Under the pieces are notes generated by a model. It was not told the origin of the DNA. It did no database searches and worked only from the letters and a program-made list of their open reading frames with translations. This document shows positions 17,370 to 26,007 of a stretch of DNA of 64,000 nt, piece after piece. This stretch comes from Diplocloster hominis (lineage in GTDB: Bacteria; Bacillota; Clostridia; Lachnospirales; Lachnospiraceae), in NCBI RefSeq assembly GCF_032380655.1, contig NZ_JAWDIY010000008.1, positions 137,036-201,035 of the forward strand, read 5' to 3'. The translations under genes were made by a program, and so were the position numbers. Positions within the stretch are counted from its first letter, which is position 1. Every line of letters begins with the position of its first letter.

Positions 17370-18446
17370 ATGAAAAAAAGAATTGGTATGTTAACCAGCG
17401 GCGGTGACTGCCAGGCGTTAAACGCGGCCATGCGGGGAGTAGTCAAGGGGCTGTGCACCAACCTGGACGATGTGGAAATCTTTGGCTTTGATGACGGATA
17501 TAAAGGGCTGATCTACAGCAAATACAGAATGCTCGGATCTTCGGATTTCTCCGGTATTCTAACCAGAGGAGGAACGATTCTGGGCAGCTCCCGCCAGCCG
17601 TTTAAGCTGATGCGTGTGCCGGATGAGAACGGACTGGACAAAGTGGAGGGAATGAAACACACCTATTACAAATTAGGGCTGGACTGCCTGGTCATTCTGG
17701 GCGGCAACGGCACCCATAAGACGGCGAACCTGCTTCGGGAGGAGGGCCTGAATGTCGTGACCCTTCCCAAAACCATCGATAATGATCTGTGGGGAACCGA
17801 CATGACATTCGGATTCACCAGCGCGGTCAATATAGCCACGGATGCCATCGATTGTATCCATACCACAGCGGCTTCCCACGGGCGTGTATTCATCGTGGAG
17901 GTCATGGGTCATAAGGTCGGCTGGCTGACCCTGCACTCCGGTATCGCCGGGGGAGCGGACATCATTCTGCTGCCGGAGATCCCCTATGATATCAAGAAGG
18001 TGGTAAATGCCATCGAGGCCAGAAATAAAGCCGGAAAGAGATTTACCATCCTGGCTGTGGCGGAAGGAGCTATTTCCGAGGAGGATGCCAGATTATCGAA
18101 GAAGGAATTCCGGGAGAAGCAGAAGAAAAACAAATATCCTTCCGTTTCCTATGAGATCGCAGCTAAGATCGAGGAGGCCACAGGGTCGGAGGTACGAATT
18201 ACCGTTCCCGGACATACCCAGAGAGGCGGAAGCCCCTGCCCCTATGACAGGGTACTGGCTACCAGGCTTGGATCGGCTGCGGCTAAGCTGATCATGAATG
18301 AGGAATACGGCTATATGGTCGGCATGGTAAACGGGGAAACCAAGAAAGTTCCGCTGCAGGAAGTGGCCGGTAAACTGAAAATGGTAGATCCCCAGTCGTC
18401 TATTATCAAGGAAGCGAAGAGAATCGGTATCAGTTTCGGCGACTGA
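17370..18446 (+). CDS. pfkA: 6-phosphofructokinase, group III
   Basis: This 358-aa glycolytic kinase phosphorylates fructose 6-phosphate. It has LTSGGDCQALNA at the N-terminus, GGNGTHKTA at 111-118 and PKTIDND at 133-139. The Gly at the second variable position of GGxG is typical of ATP-dependent enzymes, while Lys in PKTIDND is typical of PPi-linked ones. That combination marks group III PFKs, which are usually ATP-dependent. The fructose 6-phosphate-binding segment GHTQRGGSP is present. It precedes dnaX by 27 nt, so co-transcription is likely. Confidence 0.9.
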   Translation: MKKRIGMLTSGGDCQALNAAMRGVVKGLCTNLDDVEIFGFDDGYKGLIYSKYRMLGSSDFSGILTRGGTILGSSRQPFKLMRVPDENGLDKVEGMKHTYYKLGLDCLVILGGNGTHKTANLLREEGLNVVTLPKTIDNDLWGTDMTFGFTSAVNIATDAIDCIHTTAASHGRVFIVEVMGHKVGWLTLHSGIAGGADIILLPEIPYDIKKVVNAIEARNKAGKRFTILAVAEGAISEEDARLSKKEFREKQKKNKYPSVSYEIAAKIEEATGSEVRITVPGHTQRGGSPCPYDRVLATRLGSAAAKLIMNEEYGYMVGMVNGETKKVPLQEVAGKLKMVDPQSSIIKEAKRIGISFGD

Positions 18447-18473
18447 CCGCCGGCTTAGAACAGGAGTAAACTT

Positions 18474-20045
18474 ATGTCTTATACTGCGTTATACCGGAAA
18501 TTCCGTCCCGACAGCTTTGAGGATGTGAAGGGCCAGGACGCAATCGTTACAACATTAAAGAACCAGGTCCGCACCGGGAGGATCGGGCACGCCTATCTGT
18601 TCTGCGGAACGAGAGGTACCGGGAAGACGACGGTGGCGAAGATCCTTGCAAAGACAGTGAACTGTGAGAATCCGGTTGACGGGAGTCCCTGTGGTGAGTG
18701 CGCCTCCTGTAAGGCCATCGCCTCCGGGACCAGCATGAACGTAATCGAGATCGACGCGGCGTCCAACAACGGTGTGGACAATATCCGTGAAATCCGCGAG
18801 GAAGTGGCATATTCGCCCACGGAAGGAAAGTACAAAGTATACATCATCGATGAAGTGCATATGTTATCGATAGGTGCGTTTAATGCGCTCTTAAAGACGC
18901 TGGAGGAACCGCCGTCCTACGTGATCTTCATCCTGGCGACCACGGAGGTTCATAAGATACCGATTACCATTCTGTCCAGATGCCAGAGATATGATTTTAA
19001 GCGGATATCCATAGAAACCATATCGGCCAGGCTAAAGGATCTGATGGAACAGGAAGGCGCCCAGGTGGAGGAAAAGGCCATCCGTTATGTGGCCAAAGCG
19101 GCGGACGGTTCCATGCGTGACGCGTTAAGCCTTTTGGATCAGTGCCTTGCTTTCTATCTGGGCCAGAAGCTTACTTATGAAAATGTGCTGGAAGTGCTGG
19201 GAGCTGTGGATACCGAGGTGTTTGGCAGCCTGCTGGACCAGATTATCGGGCAGGATGTAACCGGAGTGATGAAATCCATAGAGGCGCTGGTCATGGACGG
19301 ACGGGAAATGGGGCAGTTTGTCACAGACTTTATCTGGTATCTGCGCAACCTGCTTCTGGTTAAGACTTCAGACCAGGCGGGGGATGTCATCGACGCGTCA
19401 AAAGAATCCCTGGCCCGTATGAGCGGTATGGCGCAGAAACTGGATGCCGATACCCTGATGCGCTATATCCGGGTACTGTCGGATCTGTCCAATCAGATCC
19501 GCTACGCTTCACAGAAGAGGATATTGATAGAGATTGCATTGATTAAACTGTGCAAGCCGGCCATGGAGAGGGACAGTGAATCCTTGCTGGACCGCCTTCG
19601 GGTGGTGGAAGAGAAACTGGAAAAAGGAGTTACCGTCCCAGCAGCACCGGCAGCTCCAAACACAGCGCCGGGCGTGCAGACACCCTCGGCGGAGCGGCCG
19701 AAACCGCCAATGCCAAAGGCGATACCTGAAGATATCAAGCAGGTGGTCTCCAACTGGCGGAGTATTGTCAATGAGGCTTCCGGACCTGACAAAGTATTCC
19801 TGAAGGGAGCCAGGCTGAGCTTGGGCGGCGGAAATAAACTGCAGATTGTATTTGAAAATGAACTGGGAGCTGCCTATGTAGGTTCCAAAGAACATAAAGA
19901 AGAACTGGAAGCTTTGATTTCCAACCGGATTGGCAAAGAAGTGGAAGTCGATATGAAAATGCTTGATACAGGGCGATCCTTTGAGGACAGCTTTGTTGAT
20001 TTAGAGAAAATCATCCACATGGATATTACCGTTGAGGAAGAATAA
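18474..20045 (+). CDS. dnaX: DNA polymerase III subunit gamma/tau
   Basis: This 523-aa clamp-loader ATPase has Walker A GTRGTGKT (45-52), a four-Cys zinc module (CENP...CGECASC, ~64-79), DEVHMLS as Walker B, the SRC motif (LSRCQRYDF) and sensor 2 (GSMRDALSLLDQ). The C-terminal ~140 residues include a Pro/Ala-rich linker and a tau-like domain. The gene is followed by ebfC and recR, the conserved order in Bacillota. Confidence 0.97.
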   Translation: MSYTALYRKFRPDSFEDVKGQDAIVTTLKNQVRTGRIGHAYLFCGTRGTGKTTVAKILAKTVNCENPVDGSPCGECASCKAIASGTSMNVIEIDAASNNGVDNIREIREEVAYSPTEGKYKVYIIDEVHMLSIGAFNALLKTLEEPPSYVIFILATTEVHKIPITILSRCQRYDFKRISIETISARLKDLMEQEGAQVEEKAIRYVAKAADGSMRDALSLLDQCLAFYLGQKLTYENVLEVLGAVDTEVFGSLLDQIIGQDVTGVMKSIEALVMDGREMGQFVTDFIWYLRNLLLVKTSDQAGDVIDASKESLARMSGMAQKLDADTLMRYIRVLSDLSNQIRYASQKRILIEIALIKLCKPAMERDSESLLDRLRVVEEKLEKGVTVPAAPAAPNTAPGVQTPSAERPKPPMPKAIPEDIKQVVSNWRSIVNEASGPDKVFLKGARLSLGGGNKLQIVFENELGAAYVGSKEHKEELEALISNRIGKEVEVDMKMLDTGRSFEDSFVDLEKIIHMDITVEEE

Positions 20046-20058
20046 GGAGGACATGAAT

Positions 20059-20415
20059 ATGGCAAAACGTGGAGGATTTCCGGGCGGAGGTATGCCCGGC
20101 AATATGAATAACCTGATGAAGCAGGCACAGAAAATGCAGCGTCAGATGGAAGAGAACCAGAAGGAACTGGAAACGAAGGAATTTACCGCGGCGGCCGGCG
20201 GCGGAGCGGTGGAAGTGACTATTTCCGGCAAAAGAGAAGTGGTTAAGGTAAAACTGGCCGAAGAAGTGGTGGATCCCGAAGATATCGAAATGCTGGAGGA
20301 TCTGATCGTAGCCGCTACCAATGAAGCGCTCCGCCAGGTAGAAGAAGCGAACGGCGCGGCTATGTCAAAGCTGACCGGTGGTATGGGCGGAATGGGCGGC
20401 GGTTTTCCTTTCTAG
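20059..20415 (+). CDS. ebfC: YbaB/EbfC family nucleoid-associated protein
   Basis: This 118-aa DNA-binding protein has the family core MNNLMKQAQKMQRQMEE and VEVTISGKREVVKVKLAEEVVDPEDIEMLEDLIVAATNEAL. The N- and C-termini are Gly-rich (GGFPGGGMPG; GGMGGMGGGFPF). The start at 20,059 sits 8 nt after AAGGAGG, whose first bases overlap the end of dnaX. The earlier ATG at 20,053 is too close to that site. EbfC dimers bind and bridge DNA and are usually encoded between dnaX and recR. Confidence 0.95.
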   Translation: MAKRGGFPGGGMPGNMNNLMKQAQKMQRQMEENQKELETKEFTAAAGGGAVEVTISGKREVVKVKLAEEVVDPEDIEMLEDLIVAATNEALRQVEEANGAAMSKLTGGMGGMGGGFPF

Positions 20416-20432
20416 AGAGAGTGGAGGATATC

Positions 20433-21029
20433 GTGGATATATACAGCAATCAGATTAACCGCTTAATCGAAGAACTCTCCCGGCTTCCGGGAATTGGTGC
20501 AAAGTCAGCCGGCCGGCTGGCTTTTCATCTGATTCATATGCCGGTGGAGGATGTACAGCGGCTGGCCGACACCATGGTGGAGGCCAGGAACAACGTGCGT
20601 TACTGCAAGCAGTGCTATACGCTGACCGACCAGGAACTGTGCCCCATCTGCAGTAACCCGAAGCGGGATCAGCATACGATCATGGTGGTGGAGAATACCA
20701 GGGACCTGGCGGCTTATGAGAAGACCGGTAAGTACGACGGGGTCTACCATGTGCTTCACGGGGCTATCTCTCCGATGCTGGGGATCGGTCCCAGCGATAT
20801 CAAGCTAAAAGAGCTGATGGCCAGGCTCCAGGGGGATGTGGGCGAAGTGATCATCGCTACCAATTCCAGTCTGGAAGGAGAGACGACGGCGATGTATATC
20901 AGTAAGCTGGTCAAGCCTTCCGGGGTGAAGGTGAGCCGCATTGCCAGCGGAGTTCCGGTGGGAGGCGACCTGGAATATATTGATGAAGTGACGCTTCTGC
21001 GGGCCCTGGAGGGGCGGGTGGAGCTCTGA
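20433..21029 (+). CDS. recR: Recombination mediator protein RecR
   Basis: This 198-aa protein acts with RecF and RecO in loading RecA at gaps. It has the helix-hairpin-helix (RLPGIGAKSAGRLAFHL), the four-Cys zinc finger (CKQCYTLTDQELCPIC) and the Toprim domain (IMVVENTRDLAAYEKTG). The GTG at 20,433 follows GTGGAGG by 5-6 nt and gives the usual family length. The GTG at 20,421 is part of that ribosome site. Confidence 0.96.
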   Translation: MDIYSNQINRLIEELSRLPGIGAKSAGRLAFHLIHMPVEDVQRLADTMVEARNNVRYCKQCYTLTDQELCPICSNPKRDQHTIMVVENTRDLAAYEKTGKYDGVYHVLHGAISPMLGIGPSDIKLKELMARLQGDVGEVIIATNSSLEGETTAMYISKLVKPSGVKVSRIASGVPVGGDLEYIDEVTLLRALEGRVEL

Positions 21030-21290
21030 GTCTGGGTGTAGGAGCAGGGAGAATATCGTTGGAATGAGCAGCAGTGATATACTGACTAAGTGTTAGGGGG
21101 AACAGTTTGGTTCGGTATTTGACTGGGGGAAGTTAGAAGCTTTTTTTAATATAATGAATTGATTATTACGGCGCCTGTTCACTGAAAATGCATTATGTAA
21201 TGATAGTGGACGGGCACTATTCGTTTCTATGAAAAATGATGCGGTTTGATAATTGGCTTATACTGGGGACGAGATGATTGAGACCATTAG

Positions 21291-21759
21291 AGTCAGATGG
21301 ACTTGAAACCGTAAGAGCCGGATGAATATGAAACTATAAGGATCAGATGAACAAGAAATTATAAGGTACAGATGAATATGAAATTAAGGATCAGATGAAC
21401 ATGAAATTAAGGATCAGATGAACATGAAATTAAGGTTCAGATGAATATGAAATTAAGGTTCAGACGAATATGAAATTATAAGGGTCAAATGAACATGAAA
21501 TTATAAGGATCAGATGAACAAGAAATTATAAGGATCAGATGAACAAGAAATTATAAGGATCAGATGAACAAGAAATTATAAGGATCAGATGAACAAGAAA
21601 TTATAAGGATCAGATGAATAAGAAATTATAAGGTTCAGATGAACATGAAACTATAGGGTCAAATGAACTAGAAACGATAAAGATCGGATGAACACGAAAC
21701 CATAAGAGCCTCAGATGAACATGAAATGATAAGGATCAAATGAACATGAAAACCATAAA
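21291..21759 (+). repeat. Degenerate 25-bp minisatellite, about 19 copies
   Basis: Tandem units of mostly 25 bp (some 23) follow the pattern GGATCAGATGAACA then TGAAATTATAA. Five central units (around 21,507-21,628) are nearly identical and the flanking units are diverged, as expected for expansion from the middle. There are no unique spacers, so this is not a CRISPR array. The period is not a multiple of three and stop codons recur, so it is not coding as a long frame. Confidence 0.9.
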
Positions 21760-21791
21760 AGTTAAATGTTTTGGAAACAGAAAGATTAGGA

Positions 21792-21820
21792 TTGACTTAT
21801 AATACTTACAGTTGTAATAT
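21792..21820 (+). promoter_or_regulatory. Sigma-A promoter with BlaI-type operator
   Basis: TTGACT (21,792-21,797), a 17-nt spacer and TAATAT (21,815-21,820) form a good promoter. The dyad TACAGTTGTA (21,807-21,816) matches the BlaI/MecI operator pattern TACAnnTGTA and overlaps the -10. It would place the class D beta-lactamase gene, ~424 nt downstream, under BlaI control with a long leader. Confidence 0.65.
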
Positions 21821-22243
21821 TTAAAATAAGTGAAATAAAAATAAAAGATCTAAAATGAGAGATATATAAAGCAAAAGGGGGTTCTTTCTTGAAATTGCGC
21901 ATGACTTGATATCTCTGTATGCCCTGTATTTAAGCAAAGCCAGCCAATTTCCACGATGAAATGTTATCCTAACCTAAGTAGAAATTACAAAAGTATTATA
22001 AAGCAAGAGATCTATGAGCATGAGATATATTAGGTTATAAATTAGAGAACAAATAGACAAGATATCTATTAAGCAAGCGATCTATAAAACAATGGGATTT
22101 ATAAAGTATGTTTTTGTATTTAGTTTAATAATTGATTCTTTAAAATGAATAAATGCAATATATTAAATGCAATCTGATTTAATCAGCTTACAGCTTATAT
22201 AAAGATACACGAAAAGAGGAAAAGGCATATTAGGAGGATACCT

Positions 22244-23218
22244 ATGAATAAATCCAGTTTTATAATAGTACTTTTGGCTATCTGTCTTGGTACATTTTGC
22301 GGAGGATGCAGCCGGACTGCTGCGTCTGCAGAGGACCCCTCATCTGCAGTGCCTGATGAAAGGATAGAAAGGGACAAGGGGGTCCTGCCTGCCGATCACG
22401 AGAGTACAGAGCCGACAGAAAATACAGAACATGAGGGTACCGCCCCGGAAAGTCCTGTTATTGTAAAGGAAGATTACAGTGATTGTTTTGAGGGACAAAC
22501 CGGCTGCGCCGTATTTTATAACAGCAGGACAAACACATATCATATATACCAGGAAGAGATGGCCTCGGTACGTGTCTCTCCATGTTCTACATTCAAGGTG
22601 GTTTCCACGCTGATCGGACTGGAAGAAGGCGTAGTTGAGTCAGAGGAATCGAAGATGGGATATGATGGGACCATTTACGTGAATACTGCCTGGAATCAGG
22701 ACTTAAATCTTAAGGAAGCATTTCAGAAATCCTGTGTCTGGTATTACCGCAAACTTCTTGACCAGGTTGGACAGGAGAAGGTTAAAAAATGGGTGGATGC
22801 CCTTCATTACGGCAACTGTGATATCAGCCAATGGAAAGGTGACGGGTCAGTAAATGGAGGTACAGAACAACTGAATGGCTTCTGGCTGGAATCCTCTCTG
22901 GAAATATCCGCACGGGAACAGACAGAAGTACTGGCCAGAATCTTCGATGGAAATACGGAATTCCGGGAAGAACACATATCGATGCTTCGGGAGCTGATGC
23001 AGACCGAGGATGAGGACCAGTGTGGTATCCGTATCTATGGAAAAACCGGGACAGGCCAAAACGGGAATCATGCCAATGCCTGGTACGTGGGAATGGCAGT
23101 GAATGGAGAGGAAACCAACTATTTTGCAGTCCGTCTGACTGCTGCGAAGGGCAGCCGTATTTCCGGTGCCGATGCTAAAAACAAAGCCACGCGTATTATA
23201 CATCAATATTTTAAATAA
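22244..23218 (+). CDS. Class D beta-lactamase, lipoprotein
   Basis: This 324-aa protein hydrolyses beta-lactams at the cell surface. A signal peptide ends in FCGGC (Cys ~22), consistent with lipidation, and an acidic Glu/Thr/Pro linker follows to ~80. Class D motifs are all present: S115-TF-K118, S163-C-V165, YGN (in HYGNCD), WLESSLEIS and KTGTG at 267. It resembles the intrinsic class D enzymes of Clostridia rather than acquired OXA types. It converges on blaR1, and a BlaI-type operator lies upstream. AGGAGG precedes the ATG. Confidence 0.92.
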   Translation: MNKSSFIIVLLAICLGTFCGGCSRTAASAEDPSSAVPDERIERDKGVLPADHESTEPTENTEHEGTAPESPVIVKEDYSDCFEGQTGCAVFYNSRTNTYHIYQEEMASVRVSPCSTFKVVSTLIGLEEGVVESEESKMGYDGTIYVNTAWNQDLNLKEAFQKSCVWYYRKLLDQVGQEKVKKWVDALHYGNCDISQWKGDGSVNGGTEQLNGFWLESSLEISAREQTEVLARIFDGNTEFREEHISMLRELMQTEDEDQCGIRIYGKTGTGQNGNHANAWYVGMAVNGEETNYFAVRLTAAKGSRISGADAKNKATRIIHQYFK

Positions 23219-23299
23219 AAGCTTTCACAGCGAAATTAAAATAAAGCGATGTTTCATTAAAATAAAACGATGTTTCCGTCATCCGGTTTGACGCATAGA

Positions 23300-25141
23300 T
23301 CAGTCAGAAGTATAGATATCCATATCTTCCAGCACCTGCAGCGTCACCTTAGCGGAAGTATTCCCGCCCACGTTATCAGCATTGGAAATATTCGTGGCAA
23401 AGAACCAGGTGTTATCAGGAGTTTCCACATAACCGACAAACCAAGTGGATACATAGACCCCATTAACCATTGCGGTTCCGGTCTTTCCGGACAACGTGTT
23501 CAGGGAACTGGAAGATAGCCTGAGAGCTTCTTTTACAGCAGCGATATTTTCCGGTTGAAAGCCGAATTCATTCATATAGAAGGATTTGAGCAATTCGGTC
23601 TGCTCCAGCGGAGAAATGGCAAGTGAGGATTCCAGCCAGTAACGGTCGGTGCCGCCGGAGAGGTCCTGATTACCGTAACCGATTTTGCGATAAAAGCTTT
23701 GCAGATTCTCCAGACCGGCTGCCTGATCCAGTGCCTGAAAGTACCAGTTTACGCTGTATTGCATAGCAGTTTGGAAGGATTGATCCTTTTCCCAGTCCGG
23801 GAAAGGATAAGAACGCCCATTCCAGGACAGTGTATTCTGTTCCGGTGTAATGATTCCTGATTCCAATGCGTTGAGCGCGGAATAGATCTTATAAGTGGAA
23901 TCCGGGGAGATACGCCGGGTACTTTTTTCTTCATTGTAGATCCTGTATTGACCGGAGTTGAGATCGGTCAATACCATGCAGCCGTCAAGGCCCCGGAAAT
24001 AGTCATGTACATCCAGAAGGGAAGAAGAGTTGGATGCAGGGACTGAAGGAATGGAAAACCCAACGGCAGAAGGCGGTATGGAGACGGAAAAAGTCTCAGC
24101 CGAACCGCCGGCCGCCTGGGCATTTAGGAACGGAAGCTGAGCCGCCAGGAAAAGTGTGATCAGCAGAAAAGAGATCACGTTCCTGAGCCGGTCATGACCG
24201 GATGGTACCCGATAAGCGGCGATCTGTTTGATTCTGCGGGTGAGCTGTTTTTTTGTTCCGGAGAAACCTGTGGTGACAGGATGATAGAGAAAGCGACTGG
24301 TTCCGGCTGCAAAATTCAGGATCGTATGGCCATATTTCAAGCGGTCGCTGGGCCGCATTCCATGCAAAAGGCAGGCGTCGCAGTATAATTCCCGGTCGGA
24401 CCGAAACTCCCGGATAACGATATGGATCATGGGGTTGAACCAATAGGGAAGACTGAGCAGCAAGAGGATTTGATTGTAAATAAGGTCATGATTTCTATAA
24501 TGTGTCAGTTCATGAAGCAGAATAAAACGGATATCTTCATTATCATCTTTATTACTCCCCTCATTTACAAGACAGGAAGGTAGGATCAGGCAGGGATGTA
24601 TAACGCCATAAATTAGCGGTGTTGACACCTGCCCGGAAATCAGTAATGTAACGTTACGGTGGATATCCAACTCCCTTTTACTACCGTAGAAAAGCTCTAG
24701 AATCCTGGAATCAGGGGCATGGGAATTGCGGCAGATCTTTTTTATCTGTATATGTGCCAGTACATAGAATACCAGGGCGGTTATCATGCCCAGGCACCAT
24801 AGGACCGCAATACCCTGGTTCAAACCAGCCATATCCGGGCGCTCCAGTGCTTCTGTAAAATCCTGAAGCCAATCGCCGTTAACAGGAGGACTTTGATCAC
24901 GGTTAGCGGACGTGGCGGCGATGTCGGTTGACGGATACGAATTTCTTATGGCTGATGCATTAGAAGCCGGGAACAGACGGAAGGGGAGCAGAGCAACCAG
25001 AAGGGCAGCGGCAGGGATAACCCAAAGGGCGTAACGGTATCCGGCGGTCCAATAGCGGGACAGAAGCCGGCGGATACCCAGAAATGCTAGTAAAAGAACA
25101 CTGAGTATCAGATTCATTATAAAAAATCGCAGGACATACAT
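23300..25141 (-). CDS. blaR1: BlaR1-type beta-lactam sensor with M56 peptidase
   Basis: This 613-aa membrane signal transducer has several N-terminal transmembrane helices and a cytoplasmic zinc metallopeptidase of family M56 with HELTH (~210-214). After another helix it has an extracellular class D-like penicillin-binding domain: STYK (~415), SVN (YSVNWYF), YGN, WLESSLAIS and KTGTA. Acylation outside triggers the protease, which relieves BlaI repression. The start at 25,141 has GGAGGAAACT directly before it; an in-frame ATG 10 codons earlier is weaker. blaI lies 56 nt upstream in the same operon. Confidence 0.93.
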   Translation of the reverse strand: MYVLRFFIMNLILSVLLLAFLGIRRLLSRYWTAGYRYALWVIPAAALLVALLPFRLFPASNASAIRNSYPSTDIAATSANRDQSPPVNGDWLQDFTEALERPDMAGLNQGIAVLWCLGMITALVFYVLAHIQIKKICRNSHAPDSRILELFYGSKRELDIHRNVTLLISGQVSTPLIYGVIHPCLILPSCLVNEGSNKDDNEDIRFILLHELTHYRNHDLIYNQILLLLSLPYWFNPMIHIVIREFRSDRELYCDACLLHGMRPSDRLKYGHTILNFAAGTSRFLYHPVTTGFSGTKKQLTRRIKQIAAYRVPSGHDRLRNVISFLLITLFLAAQLPFLNAQAAGGSAETFSVSIPPSAVGFSIPSVPASNSSSLLDVHDYFRGLDGCMVLTDLNSGQYRIYNEEKSTRRISPDSTYKIYSALNALESGIITPEQNTLSWNGRSYPFPDWEKDQSFQTAMQYSVNWYFQALDQAAGLENLQSFYRKIGYGNQDLSGGTDRYWLESSLAISPLEQTELLKSFYMNEFGFQPENIAAVKEALRLSSSSLNTLSGKTGTAMVNGVYVSTWFVGYVETPDNTWFFATNISNADNVGGNTSAKVTLQVLEDMDIYTSD

Positions 25142-25196
25142 AGTTTCCTCCATTTGTGCGTGTTCCAGCACATATAGGTATGGGTGAATATCTTAT

Positions 25197-25619
25197 TCAA
25201 CCTTTAATTTCTCTACTGCCGGCGGCGGATTTCCCGCTCTGGGTATGGGTCTGGTTCTGTTCTAGAAGCTGCCGCAACTCTTCGATCTCCTCCGGAGATA
25301 GACGTTCTTCTTCCAGAAAATTGACAACCATAGAACGTAAAGTTCCGCCGTAAAAGCGATTGAGAAACGATTCGCTTTCCCGGTTGACGTAATCTTCTCT
25401 GGCCACTGCCGGAGAATATACAAATACACGGCTGCTTTTTTCATAAGTGAGTGCGCCTTTTTTTACCAGACGCAGAAGCATGGTCTGAATGGTTTTCGGG
25501 CTCCACTTGGTGGTGGCTGTGAGCCGCTCGATCACTTCCGTCGTGCTGATAGGTGCACAGTTCCATACGATCTTCATCACTTCTAATTCTGCATCGGATA
25601 TCCGTGGTAAGTCTTTCAT
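25197..25619 (-). CDS. blaI: BlaI/MecI family repressor
   Basis: This 140-aa winged-helix repressor begins RISDAELEVMKIVWNCAPISTTEVIERL and includes WSPKTIQTMLLRLVKKGALTYEK, followed by the dimerisation and protease-cleavage region. The start at 25,619 follows GGAGGAAAG; a frame beginning four codons earlier would overlap that site. It is first in the blaI-blaR1 operon and probably binds TACAnnTGTA sites before itself and before the class D gene. Confidence 0.95.
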   Translation of the reverse strand: MKDLPRISDAELEVMKIVWNCAPISTTEVIERLTATTKWSPKTIQTMLLRLVKKGALTYEKSSRVFVYSPAVAREDYVNRESESFLNRFYGGTLRSMVVNFLEEERLSPEEIEELRQLLEQNQTHTQSGKSAAGSREIKG

Positions 25620-25826
25620 TCTTTCCTCCATGCGTGCATTTTACCGCACATATAATTATACTGCTGCCGCCTTAATTTGTGACTTCCAGCAGGTTCGCAG
25701 CATGAGTGCACCAAAAGGTATACTTGATAAGTAACTTAATGCATGCCCTGCGGGCAGAAGGGCAGCCGAAGCTGCAAAATAGGTAACGCTTTAGATTATT
25801 CTACCTGTGACCTCCTGGATAATGCT

Positions 25827-25874
25827 TACATATGTAATATGTAATATTGTAAGCCTTAAGAAAGAGACAGTCAA
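25827..25874 (-). promoter_or_regulatory. blaI-blaR1 promoter with BlaI operator
   Basis: On the minus strand, TTGACT (25,874-25,869), a 17-nt spacer and TACAAT (25,851-25,846) form the promoter. Just downstream is the perfect operator TACATATGTA (25,827-25,836), and an imperfect half-dyad overlaps the -10. The arrangement implies autorepression by BlaI. Confidence 0.7.
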
Positions 25875-25941
25875 GAATGATTTTTCCCGTATGTATTCCT
25901 GATGCTTTTCAGTATTATCATTGAAGTGATTTTCCGGTCAT

Positions 25942-25985
25942 AAAAAAAACTCCCTAAATCCCCCATGAATGGGGGCTGGGGAGTT
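25942..25985 (-). terminator. Strong terminator of minus-strand sugar ABC operon
   Basis: On the minus strand AACTCCCC...CCCCC, loop ATTCAT, GGGGG...GGGAGTT is followed by a run of eight T. It lies ~22 nt after the stop of the binding-protein gene at 26,008. Confidence 0.93.
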
Positions 25986-26007
25986 GAAGTGCCGAAGACA
26001 CTTTTTA

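Larger units (their letters stand above)
21030..22243. other. 1.2-kb gene-free AT-rich region
   Basis: No coding sequence is supported between recR and the beta-lactamase gene. It holds a 25-bp minisatellite (21,291-21,759), a BlaI-operator promoter (21,792-21,820), and then ~420 AT-rich bases with scattered direct repeats of AGATCTAT and AAGCAAG type. It may mark an insertion boundary. Confidence 0.7.

Noticed and set aside
17370..18446. Pyrophosphate-dependent phosphofructokinase
   Set aside because: The GGNGT motif has Gly where PPi enzymes carry Asp, so ATP is the more likely donor even though Lys in PKTIDND is PPi-like.
18447..18473. Signal recognition particle RNA before dnaX
   Set aside because: Some Bacillota carry it here, but the gap is only 27 nt.
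21291..21759. CRISPR array
   Set aside because: Units are contiguous without unique spacers and no cas genes are present.
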